NCBI RefSeq assembly: GCF_013155375.1
Contig: NZ_JABJQY010000005.1
Coordinates: 310,001-374,000 of the forward strand
Length of the DNA: 64,000 bases
Source of the DNA: Nocardioides sp. zg-1308
GTDB lineage: Bacteria > Actinomycetota > Actinomycetes > Propionibacteriales > Nocardioidaceae
Direction: 5' to 3'
Shown: positions 47,639-56,620 of the stretch, in pieces
Position numbering within the stretch: the first letter of the stretch is position 1
Layout: each line of letters starts with the position of its first letter
Notes under the pieces: model-generated
Databases searched by the model: none
Seen by the model: only the letters and a program-made list of their open reading frames with translations
Told to the model about the DNA's origin: nothing
Made by a program: the position numbers and the translations under genes

Positions 47639-48499
47639 TCAGTCGGCGGTGCGCCGGTTGAACGTCCGGATCGCCAGGGGCGCCACGACCACGGTGATCA
47701 GCACGATCCAGCCGATGGTGAAGGCGACGGGGTGCTGCAGCGGCAGGGCCGCGTCGGCGGGCAGCGGGGTGTCGTTGCCCCACAGCTCCCGCACGGCCTG
47801 GGTGAGGCTGGAGATCGGGTTCCACTCCGCGACCGTCCGCAGCCAGCTGGGCATGTTGTCGGTGGGCCCGAAGGTGTTGGCCAGGAACGTGATCGGGAAC
47901 ATGGTGGCGAACATGACGCCGTTGACGGCCTCCACCGACCGCATGGCGGAGCCCACCCAGATGCCGATCCAGATCATCGCGAAGCCCCAGCCCAGCAGCA
48001 GGACGTAGCCCAGGGCAGCCTCGGCGACGTTGGTGTGGATGCGCCAGCCGATGAACAGGCCGGTGACCGACATGATGACCAGGCCGATCGAGGAGTGCAT
48101 GAGGCTCGAGATCGACCGGCCGACCAGCACCGCGGCGGGGTTGATGGGCAGCGAGCGCATCCGGTCGACGATGCCCTTCTCGAGGTCCGCCGTCAGGCCG
48201 ACCGCCACGATGAAGGAGGCGAAGGCGATCGTCTGGGCCATGATGCCGGCGAGCAGCCACGCCTTGTAGCCGCCCTCGGTGTCGACCTCGATCGAGCTGC
48301 CGAAGACGAAGGCGAAGAGCAGGACGAACATCACCGGCTGGATGGTGACGTCGAGCAGCATCTCCGGCATGCGCTTGATGTGCGTCAGGTTGCGCCTCAC
48401 GATGGCGAGCGACTGGCGCGCCAGGCCGGTCTGCACGATCTCGGGGCGCTCGAGCGCGGGGCGTGGTGTCAGGCGCGAGCCCTGGTCGGTGTTGGTCAT
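47639..48499 (-). CDS. ABC-2 permease, DrrB-like
   Basis: A 286-aa membrane subunit: RNLTHIKRMPEMLLDVTIQP near the start, TM segments VMFVLLFAFVFGSSIEV, MAQTIAFASFIVAVGLT and IGLVIMSVTGLFIGW, and the DrrB loop DRMRSLPINPAAVLVGR; FANTFGP-like FLANTFGPTDNMP follows. ATG 48499 overlaps the ATPase stop (ATGA), with GAGGAGG upstream. Efflux of drugs or lipids is expected. Confidence 0.9.
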   Translation of the reverse strand: MTNTDQGSRLTPRPALERPEIVQTGLARQSLAIVRRNLTHIKRMPEMLLDVTIQPVMFVLLFAFVFGSSIEVDTEGGYKAWLLAGIMAQTIAFASFIVAVGLTADLEKGIVDRMRSLPINPAAVLVGRSISSLMHSSIGLVIMSVTGLFIGWRIHTNVAEAALGYVLLLGWGFAMIWIGIWVGSAMRSVEAVNGVMFATMFPITFLANTFGPTDNMPSWLRTVAEWNPISSLTQAVRELWGNDTPLPADAALPLQHPVAFTIGWIVLITVVVAPLAIRTFNRRTAD

Positions 48500-49497
48500 G
48501 CGGGCACCTCCTCGGTGGCGTTGCTCTCGTGGTCGCCGGCGGGCGCGTCCTCGGCCCGGTGGCCGGTCAGGTGCAGGAACACGTCGTCGAGGCTGGGTCG
48601 TTTGAGGCCGAGGTCGTCGAGCTCGATCCGGCTCTCCGCGAAGAGGCTGGCGACGCGGGTCATGTGCTCGAGGCCCTCGGCCGGTGCGGTGAGCTGGCGG
48701 GCGCCCGGCTCGACGTGCACCGCCTCCACGTGCGCGCGCAGCATCTGCTCGGCGATCGGCAGGTCCTCGGCGTGGGAGACGGTGACGACCAGGGACGCGG
48801 CCCCCGACTGGTCCTTGAGCTGCAGCGGCGTGCCCTCGGCGATCACCGTGCCGCGGTCGATGACCACGATGTTGTCGGCGAGCTGGTCGGCCTCCTCGAG
48901 GTACTGCGTCGTCAGCAGGAGCGTGGTGCCGTCGCTGACCAGGTCGCGCAGGACCTCCCACAGCTCGAGCCGGCTGCGCGGGTCGAGCCCGGTGGTCGGC
49001 TCGTCGAGGAACAGCACCGGCGGCGTCGCGATGAGGCTGACGGCCAGGTCGAGGCGCCGGCGCATGCCGCCGGAGTAGGTCTTGGCGATCTTGTCGCCGG
49101 CCTCGGCGAGGGAGAAGCGCTCGAGCAGGTCGCTCGTGGCGCGCCGGATGTAGGCGGGGGACAGGCCGTAGAGCGACCCGATCAGCTGAAGGTTCTCCTT
49201 GCCGGTCAGGAGCTCGTCCACGGTGGCGGCCTGGCCGGTCAGCCCCATGCTGCGTCGTACGTCGCGCGGGGCTGTGAGGATGTCGTGACCGGCCACCGAC
49301 CCGGTGCCCGACGTGGGCCGGGTCAGGGTCGTCATCATCCGCACGGTCGTGGTCTTGCCGGCGCCGTTGGGCCCGAGCAGGCCCAGCACCGATCCGGTCG
49401 GCACGGTGAAGCTCACGTCGTCCACGGCCGTCTTGTCGCCGAACGTCTTCACCAGGTTGCGGGCCTCGATGGCCACCGAGCTCGTCATGTCACTCAC
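48496..49497 (-). CDS. ABC transporter ATP-binding protein, DrrA-like (daunorubicin-resistance family)
   Basis: A 333-aa ATPase. LLGPNGAGKTTTVRMM is Walker A, TYSGGMRRRLDLA the signature, VLFLDEPTTGLDP Walker B, LLTTQYLEEADQLAD the switch region with Gln where His is common, as in DrrA. GTG 49497 or ATG 49488 may be the start; both follow AAGGTGAG. It is divergent from the tetR gene at 49616 and faces the two operators, so TetR control is likely. Confidence 0.92.
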   Translation of the reverse strand: MSDMTSSVAIEARNLVKTFGDKTAVDDVSFTVPTGSVLGLLGPNGAGKTTTVRMMTTLTRPTSGTGSVAGHDILTAPRDVRRSMGLTGQAATVDELLTGKENLQLIGSLYGLSPAYIRRATSDLLERFSLAEAGDKIAKTYSGGMRRRLDLAVSLIATPPVLFLDEPTTGLDPRSRLELWEVLRDLVSDGTTLLLTTQYLEEADQLADNIVVIDRGTVIAEGTPLQLKDQSGAASLVVTVSHAEDLPIAEQMLRAHVEAVHVEPGARQLTAPAEGLEHMTRVASLFAESRIELDDLGLKRPSLDDVFLHLTGHRAEDAPAGDHESNATEEVPA

Positions 49498-49570
49498 CTT
49501 GGGGTCGAATGCGGTCAGGTCCTGTCCGCTGCTGTCCGCGAATCGGTGGTGCTCGGTCCGCGTCCTCTGT

Positions 49571-49585
49571 GTCTACACCGTGGAC
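49571..49585. promoter_or_regulatory. TetR operator 1
   Basis: GTCTAC ACC GTGGAC, an imperfect 6-3-6 inverted repeat. It starts 23 bp before operator 2 and lies closer to the exporter gene. Confidence 0.65.
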
Positions 49586-49593
49586 ATCGAAAT

Positions 49594-49608
49594 GTCTACA
49601 CCGTAGAC
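49594..49608. promoter_or_regulatory. TetR operator 2 over the tetR -10
   Basis: GTCTAC ACC GTAGAC, a perfect 6-3-6 inverted repeat. TAGACT (49604-49609), 6 nt before the tetR ATG, is the -10 box, so binding here would block tetR itself. Confidence 0.7.
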
Positions 49609-49615
49609 TTGCCGC

Positions 49616-50269
49616 ATGGTCCAGACCGCGTACCACCACGGCGACCTGCGCGTCGCCCTCGTGCAGACGGCCTTCGAGGCCGCCCGCACCGGCGGCACGG
49701 AGGCGATCGTGATGCGGGAGGTCACCCGGCGTGCGGGCGTCACCCCGCGTGCGGCCTACCGCCACTTCCTCGACCGCGACGCGCTCGTGCGCGCGGTGGC
49801 CCAGCGTGCGCTCGCCGAGCTGGCCGCCGCGGTCGACGACCGGCTCGAGGTCCGCGACGACGCCGACGGTCCCGACGGCCGGCAGATGCTCCAGGCCGTG
49901 GGGGAGGCCTACATCGCCTTCGCGCTCGACGAGCCGGGCCTGTTCGACGCGGCGTTCTTCGCGATGGACGACATGCTCAGCTCGACGTCCCCGGAGGCCA
50001 CGGCGCGCTCGGGGCTCTCGCCCTACCAGCAGCTCGAGCTGGCGCTGGCCGCCCTGGTGCGCGAGGGCCGGCTGGCCGAGGAGCACGTCGGCGACGCGAC
50101 CATCACCTGCTGGTCCGGGGTGCACGGCTATGCCACGCTGACGGCGCGCGGTCCGCTCCGCGAGCTGCCGCGCGAGCTCATCGACGACCAGGGCCGTCGC
50201 CTCGTGGCCTCGCTGGTCGACGCGGTGACCGCGCTCACGGGCCCGACCACTAAGGGCAACCTTCCTTGA
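49616..50269 (+). CDS. TetR-family regulator
   Basis: A 217-aa repressor. HHGDLRVALVQTAFEAARTG and VMREVTRRAGVTPRAAYRHF form the HTH (about residues 7-55); the rest is a helical ligand domain with a TetR_C-type ending. The mRNA should be leaderless (TAGACT then 6 nt then ATG). Twin operators between it and the divergent DrrA gene indicate autorepression and control of the exporter, relieved by a transported compound (inference). Confidence 0.88.
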   Translation: MVQTAYHHGDLRVALVQTAFEAARTGGTEAIVMREVTRRAGVTPRAAYRHFLDRDALVRAVAQRALAELAAAVDDRLEVRDDADGPDGRQMLQAVGEAYIAFALDEPGLFDAAFFAMDDMLSSTSPEATARSGLSPYQQLELALAALVREGRLAEEHVGDATITCWSGVHGYATLTARGPLRELPRELIDDQGRRLVASLVDAVTALTGPTTKGNLP

Positions 50270-50289
50270 AGACGCGGAAGCAATAACGT

Positions 50290-50304
50290 CACACTGGTGT
50301 TGTG
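50290..50304 (+). promoter_or_regulatory. sufR promoter with near-palindromic site
   Basis: CACACT (50290-50295) lies 6 nt before GTG 50302. CACACTGGTGTTGTG is a partial inverted repeat (CACA with TGTG) covering the -10 and start, a possible SufR site. Confidence 0.35.
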
Positions 50305-51024
50305 CAATTCGTGAGGACAACCGCTGCGACCCCCGACGGGGACGCTCCCACCCGTGACCGGGTGGCTCGGTCGATCCTCGAGAACGGCCCGAGCACGGCC
50401 GCCGACCTCGCCCTGCGCCTCGACCTCACCGCCGCGGCCGTGCGCCGCCACCTCGACCACCTCGTGGCCGAGGAAGTCGTGGAGTCGCGCGAGCGCAAGG
50501 TCTACGGCACCCGGGGCCGCGGGCGGCCCGCCAAGGTGTTCGGCCTCACCGAGGCCGGTCGCGACAGCTTCGACCAGCAGTACGACGACCTCGCCGTGCA
50601 GGCGCTCCGGTTCCTGGCCGAGACGCAGGGCGAGGGCGCCGTCCTTGAGTTCGCCCGCCGCCGGGTGGCCTTCGTCGAGGGCGACTACGCCGCCGTCACG
50701 GCCGTCGACCCCGAGCTGAGCCCCGCCGAGGCGCTGGCCCGGGTGTTCACCCAGAACGGCTACGCCGCCTCGGTGCGCGACCTGGCGCCGGTCAACGGCG
50801 TCAGCATGGGCGAGCAGCTGTGCCAGCAGCACTGCCCCGTGTCCCACGTCGCGCACGAGTTCCCCCAGCTCTGCGAGGCCGAGACCGAGGCCATCGGCCG
50901 CGTCCTCGGCACCCACGTCCAACGCCTGGCGACCATCGCCCACGGCGACGGCGTCTGCACCACCTGCATCCCCCAGACCCTCAAGCCGGACCTCGAGCAG
51001 GACCCCACGAAGGAGCAGTCATGA
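50302..51024 (+). CDS. sufR: Fe-S cluster-responsive repressor SufR
   Basis: A 240-aa DeoR/ArsR-like winged-helix regulator: ARSILENGPSTAADLALRLD and LTAAAVRRHLDHLVAEEVVE form the HTH. The C-terminal part has four cysteines, CQQHC, PQLC and CTTC, as in SufR/Rv1460-type cluster-binding regulators. It is expected to repress the suf operon when Fe-S clusters are sufficient. GTG 50302 fits a leaderless mRNA. Its stop overlaps the sufB start (ATGA), so it is the first gene of the operon. Confidence 0.92.
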   Translation: MQFVRTTAATPDGDAPTRDRVARSILENGPSTAADLALRLDLTAAAVRRHLDHLVAEEVVESRERKVYGTRGRGRPAKVFGLTEAGRDSFDQQYDDLAVQALRFLAETQGEGAVLEFARRRVAFVEGDYAAVTAVDPELSPAEALARVFTQNGYAASVRDLAPVNGVSMGEQLCQQHCPVSHVAHEFPQLCEAETEAIGRVLGTHVQRLATIAHGDGVCTTCIPQTLKPDLEQDPTKEQS

Positions 51025-52448
51025 CCCAGAACCTGAGCATCGAAGACCTCAACCCCGAGCTCAAGGGCATCGGGCGCTACGAGTTCGGCTGGGCCGACAA
51101 GGACGACGCCGGCGCCGGCGCGAAGCGCGGCCTCAACGAGGACGTCGTGCGCGACATCTCCGGCAAGAAGTCCGAGCCGCAGTGGATGCTCGACCTGCGC
51201 CTCAAGGGCCTCAAGCTCTTCCACCGCAAGCCCATGCCCACGTGGGGCTCGGACCTGTCGACGATCGACTTCGACAACATCAAGTACTTCGTGCGCTCCA
51301 GCGAGAAGCAGGCCACGTCCTGGGAGGAGCTGCCCGAGGACATCAAGAACACCTACGACAAGCTCGGCATCCCCGAGGCGGAGAAGCAGCGCCTCGTCGC
51401 GGGCGTCGCCGCGCAGTACGAGTCGGAGGTCGTCTACCACTCGATCCGCGAGGACCTCGAGGAGAAGGGCGTCATCTTCGTCGACACCGACACCGCGCTG
51501 AAGGAGCACGAGGAGCTCTTCAAGGAGTACTTCGGCACCGTCATCCCGGTCGGTGACAACAAGTTCTCCGCGCTCAACACCTCGGTGTGGTCCGGCGGCT
51601 CGTTCATCTACGTGCCCAAGGGCGTCCACGTCGACATCCCGCTGCAGGCCTACTTCCGGATCAACACCGAGAACATGGGCCAGTTCGAGCGGACGCTGAT
51701 CATCGCGGACGAGGACTCCTACGTGCACTACGTCGAGGGCTGCACCGCGCCGATCTACTCCTCGGACTCGCTGCACTCCGCGGTCGTCGAGATCATCGTG
51801 AAGAAGGGCGCCCGCGTCCGCTACACGACGATCCAGAACTGGTCCAACAACGTCTACAACCTCGTCACCAAGCGCGCGACCTGCGAGGCCGGCGCGACGA
51901 TGGAGTGGGTCGACGGCAACATCGGCTCCAAGGTGACGATGAAGTACCCCGCCATCTACCTCATGGGTGAGCACGCCAAGGGCGAGACGCTGTCCATCGC
52001 CTTCGCGGGCGAGGGCCAGCACCAGGACGCCGGCGCCAAGATGGTGCACGCGGCGCCGCACACCTCGTCGTCCATCCTGAGCAAGTCGGTGGCGCGCGGC
52101 GGCGGGCGCACGTCGTACCGGGGGCTGATCCAGGTCAACGAGGGCGCGCACGGCTCGAAGTCCAACGTGCTGTGCGACGCGCTGCTCGTCGACCAGATCA
52201 GCCGCAGCGACACCTACCCCTACGTCGACATCCGCGAGGACGACGTGTCCATGGGTCACGAGGCGAGCGTCTCGAAGGTCTCCGACGACCAGCTCTTCTA
52301 CCTCATGTCGCGCGGCATGGAGCAGGACGAGGCGATGGCGATGATCGTGCGCGGCTTCGTCGAGCCGATCGCCAAGGAGCTGCCGATGGAGTACGCCCTC
52401 GAGCTCAACCGCCTCATCGAGCTGCAGATGGAGGGCGCGGTCGGCTGA
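51021..52448 (+). CDS. sufB: Fe-S cluster assembly scaffold SufB
   Basis: A 475-aa beta-helix scaffold. FVPKGV-type SFIYVPKGVHVDIPLQAYF, YVEGCTAPIYSSDSLHSAVVE with the conserved Cys, and SSSILSKSVARGGGRTSYRG are diagnostic. With SufC and SufD it forms the cluster-building complex. ATG 51021 has AAGGAG upstream. No intein interrupts it, unlike mycobacterial sufB. Confidence 0.97.
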   Translation: MTQNLSIEDLNPELKGIGRYEFGWADKDDAGAGAKRGLNEDVVRDISGKKSEPQWMLDLRLKGLKLFHRKPMPTWGSDLSTIDFDNIKYFVRSSEKQATSWEELPEDIKNTYDKLGIPEAEKQRLVAGVAAQYESEVVYHSIREDLEEKGVIFVDTDTALKEHEELFKEYFGTVIPVGDNKFSALNTSVWSGGSFIYVPKGVHVDIPLQAYFRINTENMGQFERTLIIADEDSYVHYVEGCTAPIYSSDSLHSAVVEIIVKKGARVRYTTIQNWSNNVYNLVTKRATCEAGATMEWVDGNIGSKVTMKYPAIYLMGEHAKGETLSIAFAGEGQHQDAGAKMVHAAPHTSSSILSKSVARGGGRTSYRGLIQVNEGAHGSKSNVLCDALLVDQISRSDTYPYVDIREDDVSMGHEASVSKVSDDQLFYLMSRGMEQDEAMAMIVRGFVEPIAKELPMEYALELNRLIELQMEGAVG

Positions 52449-52532
52449 TCGCCGCCACCGCCTGACCACCACCCCGCCGGTCGGGGACGCCGCGACGCGG
52501 GCGTCCGGGCCGAGGAACCAGAAAGAGACGCA

Positions 52533-53744
52533 GTGACAGTCACCACCGAATCCGTCCGCTCCGCGCTGGAGCAGACCCCCGAGCAGGTCCGGGTGGAGAG
52601 CCACCTCCACCCGGTCGGCTCGTACGACGTCGCCGACCACGAGGTCCCGACGGGCCGCGAGGAGATCTGGCGCTTCACGCCGCTCAAGCGGCTCAGGGGC
52701 CTGCACGCCGACGCCGAGTTCATGCGGCCGGCGACCTCGGCCACGTGGAACACCCCCGACGGCGTCCGCATCGAGGTCGTCTCCGGCGACGAGGCCCGCG
52801 GCCTGCGCGGCATCTCCGGCCTGGTCCCCAACACCCGCTGGGCCGCCCGCGTCCTGGCCGAGGTGCCTGCGAGCCTGCTGGTCGACGTGCCCGCCGAGAC
52901 CGAGGTCGCCGAGCCGATCGTCGTCGACCTCGACGGCACGGACGTCTTGGTGACCGAGGCCGGGCACGTGGCGCTGCGCTTCGGCGCCCACAGCAAGGCG
53001 ATCGTCGTGCTCAACCACACCGGCTCCTCGACCGTCGCCGCGGTCGTCGAGATCGCCGTGGGGGACGGGGCCGACGTCACCGTCGTCTCGATCCAGGACT
53101 GGGCCGACGACGCCGTCCACCTGTCGCACCACCAGGCGCGGGTCGGTCGCGACGCGAGCTACCGGCACGCGGCCATCTCCTTCGGCGGCGACCTGGTCCG
53201 GATGGACGCCAACGTGACCTACGACGGTCCCGGCGGCTCGGCCGAGCTGCTCGGCCTTTACTTCGCCGACGCCGGCCAGCACATCGAGCACCGGATCTTC
53301 GCCGACCACACCGCCCCGCGCACGAAGTCCAACGCCATCTACAAGGGCGCGCTGCAGGGCGAGAAGGCGCACACCGTCTGGGTCGGCAACGTCCTGATCC
53401 GCAAGGTCGCCGAGGGCATCGAGACCTACGAGGAGAACCGCAACCTGGTCCTCACCGACGGCTGCCAGGCCGACTCGATCCCCAACCTCGAGATCGAGAC
53501 CGGCGAGATCGAGGGCGCCGGCCACGCCTCCGCGACGGCGCGCTTCGACGACGAGCACCTGTTCTACCTGCAGTCGCGCGGCATCTCCGAGCAGGAGGCG
53601 CAGCGCCTGGTGGTGCACGGCTTCTTCAACGACCTCATCCGCAAGGTCGGCGTCCCCTCGATCGAGGACCGGCTGCTGACCACCGTCGAGGCCGAGCTCG
53701 CCAAGAACGTCCTCAAGGGCGGCGTCCTCGGGACGGGTGCCTGA
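52533..53744 (+). CDS. sufD: Fe-S cluster assembly protein SufD
   Basis: A 403-aa SufB paralogue. EIWRFTPLKRLRGLHAD near the start, DHTAPRTKSNAIYKGALQG and LVLTDGCQADSIPNLEIET identify it; FYLQSRGISEQEAQRLVVHG closes the core. GTG 52533 follows an 84-nt gap after sufB. Its stop and the next ATG overlap (TGATG). Confidence 0.96.
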   Translation: MTVTTESVRSALEQTPEQVRVESHLHPVGSYDVADHEVPTGREEIWRFTPLKRLRGLHADAEFMRPATSATWNTPDGVRIEVVSGDEARGLRGISGLVPNTRWAARVLAEVPASLLVDVPAETEVAEPIVVDLDGTDVLVTEAGHVALRFGAHSKAIVVLNHTGSSTVAAVVEIAVGDGADVTVVSIQDWADDAVHLSHHQARVGRDASYRHAAISFGGDLVRMDANVTYDGPGGSAELLGLYFADAGQHIEHRIFADHTAPRTKSNAIYKGALQGEKAHTVWVGNVLIRKVAEGIETYEENRNLVLTDGCQADSIPNLEIETGEIEGAGHASATARFDDEHLFYLQSRGISEQEAQRLVVHGFFNDLIRKVGVPSIEDRLLTTVEAELAKNVLKGGVLGTGA

Positions 53745-54091
53745 TGGGCTTCGAGCGCGCGTGCGCGCTGGACGAGGTCCCCGCCGACCAGGCGCTGGCC
53801 GTGACCCTCGGCCGCCACGAGATCGCCATCGCCCGTGACGGCGACGAGGTCTTCGCCATCGAGAACCTCTGCAGCCACGCCGAGGTCGCCCTCAGCGAGG
53901 GCGAGGTCGCCACCAACGACGGCGGCTGCCAGATCGAGTGCTGGCTGCACGGGTCGATGTTCGACCTTCGCACCGGCAAGCCCACCAACCTCCCCGCGAC
54001 CGAGCCGGTCGCCACCTTCCCGGTCGACGTGCGCGGCACCGACGTCTACGTCGACACCGAGACCACCCTGAACGGAGTCACCCCCGCATGA
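53744..54091 (+). CDS. Rieske-type ferredoxin in the suf operon
   Basis: A 115-aa [2Fe-2S] protein: ENLCSHAEVALSEG gives Cys-His one, IECWLHGSMFDLRTGKPTNLPA Cys-His two. It resembles NirD/dioxygenase ferredoxins. Overlapping starts on both sides tie it to sufD and sufC. It is a regular member of actinobacterial suf operons, perhaps an electron donor for assembly (inference). Confidence 0.9.
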   Translation: MGFERACALDEVPADQALAVTLGRHEIAIARDGDEVFAIENLCSHAEVALSEGEVATNDGGCQIECWLHGSMFDLRTGKPTNLPATEPVATFPVDVRGTDVYVDTETTLNGVTPA

Positions 54092-54849
54092 GCAAGCTCG
54101 TCATCACCGACCTCCACGTCACCGTCGACACCGAGGACGGCCCCAAGGAGATCCTCAAGGGCGTCACCCTCACCATCAACGACGGCGAGACCCACGCGAT
54201 CATGGGCCCCAACGGGTCGGGGAAGTCGACGCTGGCCTACTCCATTGCCGGCCACCCCAAGTACACGATCACCGGCGGCTCGGTGACCCTCGACGGCCAG
54301 GACGTCCTGTCCCTGTCGGTCGACGAGCGCGCCCGCGCCGGCCTGTTCCTCGCCATGCAGTACCCCGTCGAGGTCCCCGGCGTCTCGGTGTCGAACTTCC
54401 TGCGCACCGCCAAGACCGCGATCGACGGCGAGGCCCCCAAGCTCCGCACCTGGGTCAAGGACGTCAACGCCGCGCTCCAACAGCTCAACCTCGACTCGTC
54501 GTTCGGCACCCGCAACGTCAACGAGAACTTCTCCGGCGGTGAGAAGAAGCGCCACGAGATCGCGCAGCTCGAGCTGCTCGACCCCAAGGTCGCCGTGCTC
54601 GACGAGACCGACTCCGGCCTCGACATCGACGCCCTCAAGGTCGTCTCCGAGGGCGTCAACCGCTTCCGCGCGCGGGAGGGCAAGGGCGTCCTGCTCATCA
54701 CCCACTACACCCGCATCCTGCGCTACATCGAGCCCGACCACGTGCACGTGTTCGTCGACGGCAAGGTGGCCGAGTCCGGCGGCAAGGAGCTCGCCGACGA
54801 GCTCGAGGCCAACGGCTACGACAAGTACGTCAAGACCGTCACCGCCTGA
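54088..54849 (+). CDS. sufC: Fe-S assembly ATPase SufC
   Basis: A 253-aa ABC-type ATPase. Walker A GPNGSGKSTL, signature NFSGGEKKRHEIAQ, Walker B VAVLDETDSGLDIDAL, switch ITHYTRIL. It drives SufBCD. ATG 54088 overlaps the Rieske stop (ATGA). Confidence 0.97.
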   Translation: MSKLVITDLHVTVDTEDGPKEILKGVTLTINDGETHAIMGPNGSGKSTLAYSIAGHPKYTITGGSVTLDGQDVLSLSVDERARAGLFLAMQYPVEVPGVSVSNFLRTAKTAIDGEAPKLRTWVKDVNAALQQLNLDSSFGTRNVNENFSGGEKKRHEIAQLELLDPKVAVLDETDSGLDIDALKVVSEGVNRFRAREGKGVLLITHYTRILRYIEPDHVHVFVDGKVAESGGKELADELEANGYDKYVKTVTA

Positions 54850-54887
54850 GCGACCGCTCAGCCGACCCACTGGAGAGGAGGACCACG

Positions 54888-56123
54888 ATGCACGGACTGC
54901 TGCCGGACCTCGACGTGATCCGCAAGGACTTCCCGATCCTCGAGCGCACGCTCGCGGGCGGGGTGCCGCTGGTCTACCTCGACAGCGCCAACACCTCGCA
55001 GAAGCCCCAGGTCGTCATCGACACGATGGTCGACCACCTCGAGCGCCACAACGCCAACATCGCCCGCGCCATGCACCAGCTCGGCGCGGAGTCGACCGAG
55101 GCCTACGAGGGCGCGCGCGACAAGGTGGCGAGCTTCCTCAACGCGCCGTCGCGCAACGAGGTCGTCTTCACCAAGAACGCCACCGAGGCGCTCAACCTGC
55201 TCGCCCGCACGATCGAGCTCGGCCCCGGCGACAACGTCGTCATCACCGAGATGGAGCACCACTCCAACATCGTGTCGTGGCAGCTCGCCTGCGAGCGGTC
55301 CGGTGCCGAGCTGCGCTGGTTCGGGCTGACCGACGAGGGCCAGCTCGACCTGGGCAACGCCGACCAGCTGGTGGACGAGAACACCAAGGTGCTGGCGTTC
55401 ACCTGGGTGTCCAACATGCTCGGCACGATCAACCCGGTCGTCGACCTGGTCTCCCGCGCCCGCGCGGCCGGCGCGATCTCGGTGATCGACGCCTCCCAGG
55501 CCGCCCCGCAGCTGCCGATCGACGTCCAGGCGGCCGGGTGCGACTTCCTGGTCTTCACCGGCCACAAGGTCTGCGGGCCGACCGGGATCGGCGTGCTGTG
55601 GGGTCGCGAGGAGCTGCTCAACACGCTTCCGCCCTTCCACGGCGGCGGCGAGATGATCGAGACGGTCACCATGGCGCGCTCGACGTACGCCGGGGCGCCG
55701 CACCGCTTCGAGGCCGGCACGCCGCCGATCGTCGAGGCGGTCGGGCTCGGGTGCGCGCTGGACTACCTCGGCCACATCGGCCTGGAGTCCATCCACGCCC
55801 ACGAGCAGGCCATCACGGCGTACGCCCTCGAGGGGCTGCAGTCCGTGCCGGGCCTGACGGTCCTCGGCCCGCTCGACGTGACCCAGCGCGGCGGCGCCGT
55901 GTCGTTCGAGCTCGAGGGCGTCCACCCCCACGACATCGCGCAGGTGCTCGACTCGCGCGGCGTGGCGGTGCGTGCCGGTCACCACTGCGCCAAGCCGGCG
56001 CACGCCCGCTTCGGCGTGCAGAGCTCGACCCGGATGTCGTCCTACCTCTACACGACGCCGGCCGAGATCGACGCGCTCGTCGAGGCGCTCCACCAGACCC
56101 GCAGCTACTTCAAGGTGGCCTGA
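54888..56123 (+). CDS. sufS: Cysteine desulfurase SufS
   Basis: A 411-aa PLP enzyme supplying sulfur. EVVFTKNATEALNLLARTI, the PLP Lys in FTGHKVCGPTGIGVLWG, and the persulfide Cys in VRAGHHCAKPAHARFG are intact. ATG 54888 has GAGGAGGA upstream. SufU follows with TGATG overlap. Confidence 0.96.
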   Translation: MHGLLPDLDVIRKDFPILERTLAGGVPLVYLDSANTSQKPQVVIDTMVDHLERHNANIARAMHQLGAESTEAYEGARDKVASFLNAPSRNEVVFTKNATEALNLLARTIELGPGDNVVITEMEHHSNIVSWQLACERSGAELRWFGLTDEGQLDLGNADQLVDENTKVLAFTWVSNMLGTINPVVDLVSRARAAGAISVIDASQAAPQLPIDVQAAGCDFLVFTGHKVCGPTGIGVLWGREELLNTLPPFHGGGEMIETVTMARSTYAGAPHRFEAGTPPIVEAVGLGCALDYLGHIGLESIHAHEQAITAYALEGLQSVPGLTVLGPLDVTQRGGAVSFELEGVHPHDIAQVLDSRGVAVRAGHHCAKPAHARFGVQSSTRMSSYLYTTPAEIDALVEALHQTRSYFKVA

Positions 56124-56620
56124 TGAGCAACGACCTCGACTCGCTCTACCAGGAGATCATCCTGGACCACTACAAGAACCCGCACCACAAGGGCCTGCGC
56201 GACCCGTTCGAGTCCGAGGTGCACCACGTCAACCCGACCTGCGGTGACGAGGTCACCCTGCGCGTGCACCTGTCCGACACGGCGGGAGGCCGGCTCGTCG
56301 AGGACGTGTCCTACGACGCCGTCGGCTGCTCGATCTCGCAGGCGTCCGCCTCCGTGCTGACCGACCTCGTCATCGGCAAGCCCGTCGACGAGGCGATGTC
56401 GATCCACCAGAGCTTCCTCGAGCTCATGCAGGGCAAGGGGCAGGTGGAGCCGGACGAGGACGTCCTCGAGGACGGGATCGCGTTCGCCGGCGTCGCCAAG
56501 TTCCCCGCGCGCGTGAAGTGCGCCCTGCTGTCCTGGATGGCGTGGAAGGACGCGACCGCCCAGGCCCAGAGCCAGTCCGCAGAGACCCAGTCGGTGCCCA
56601 CCGAAGGAGAGACCCGATGA
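56123..56620 (+). CDS. sufU: Sulfur acceptor SufU
   Basis: A 165-aa zinc protein taking sulfur from SufS. Cys positions NPTCGDEVTL (about 41), VGCSISQASAS (about 66) and RVKCALLSW (about 127) with the Asp after Cys41 form the zinc site. The Gln/Ser-rich C-terminal tail is extra. Stop overlaps the next gene (ATGA). Confidence 0.95.
   Translation: MSNDLDSLYQEIILDHYKNPHHKGLRDPFESEVHHVNPTCGDEVTLRVHLSDTAGGRLVEDVSYDAVGCSISQASASVLTDLVIGKPVDEAMSIHQSFLELMQGKGQVEPDEDVLEDGIAFAGVAKFPARVKCALLSWMAWKDATAQAQSQSAETQSVPTEGETR

Noticed and set aside
50250..50268. DtxR/IdeR-type iron box before sufR (AAGG GCAA CCTT)
   Set aside because: Only the short AAGG/CCTT arms fit; the 19-bp consensus matches at too few positions, and the site lies inside the tetR 3' end.
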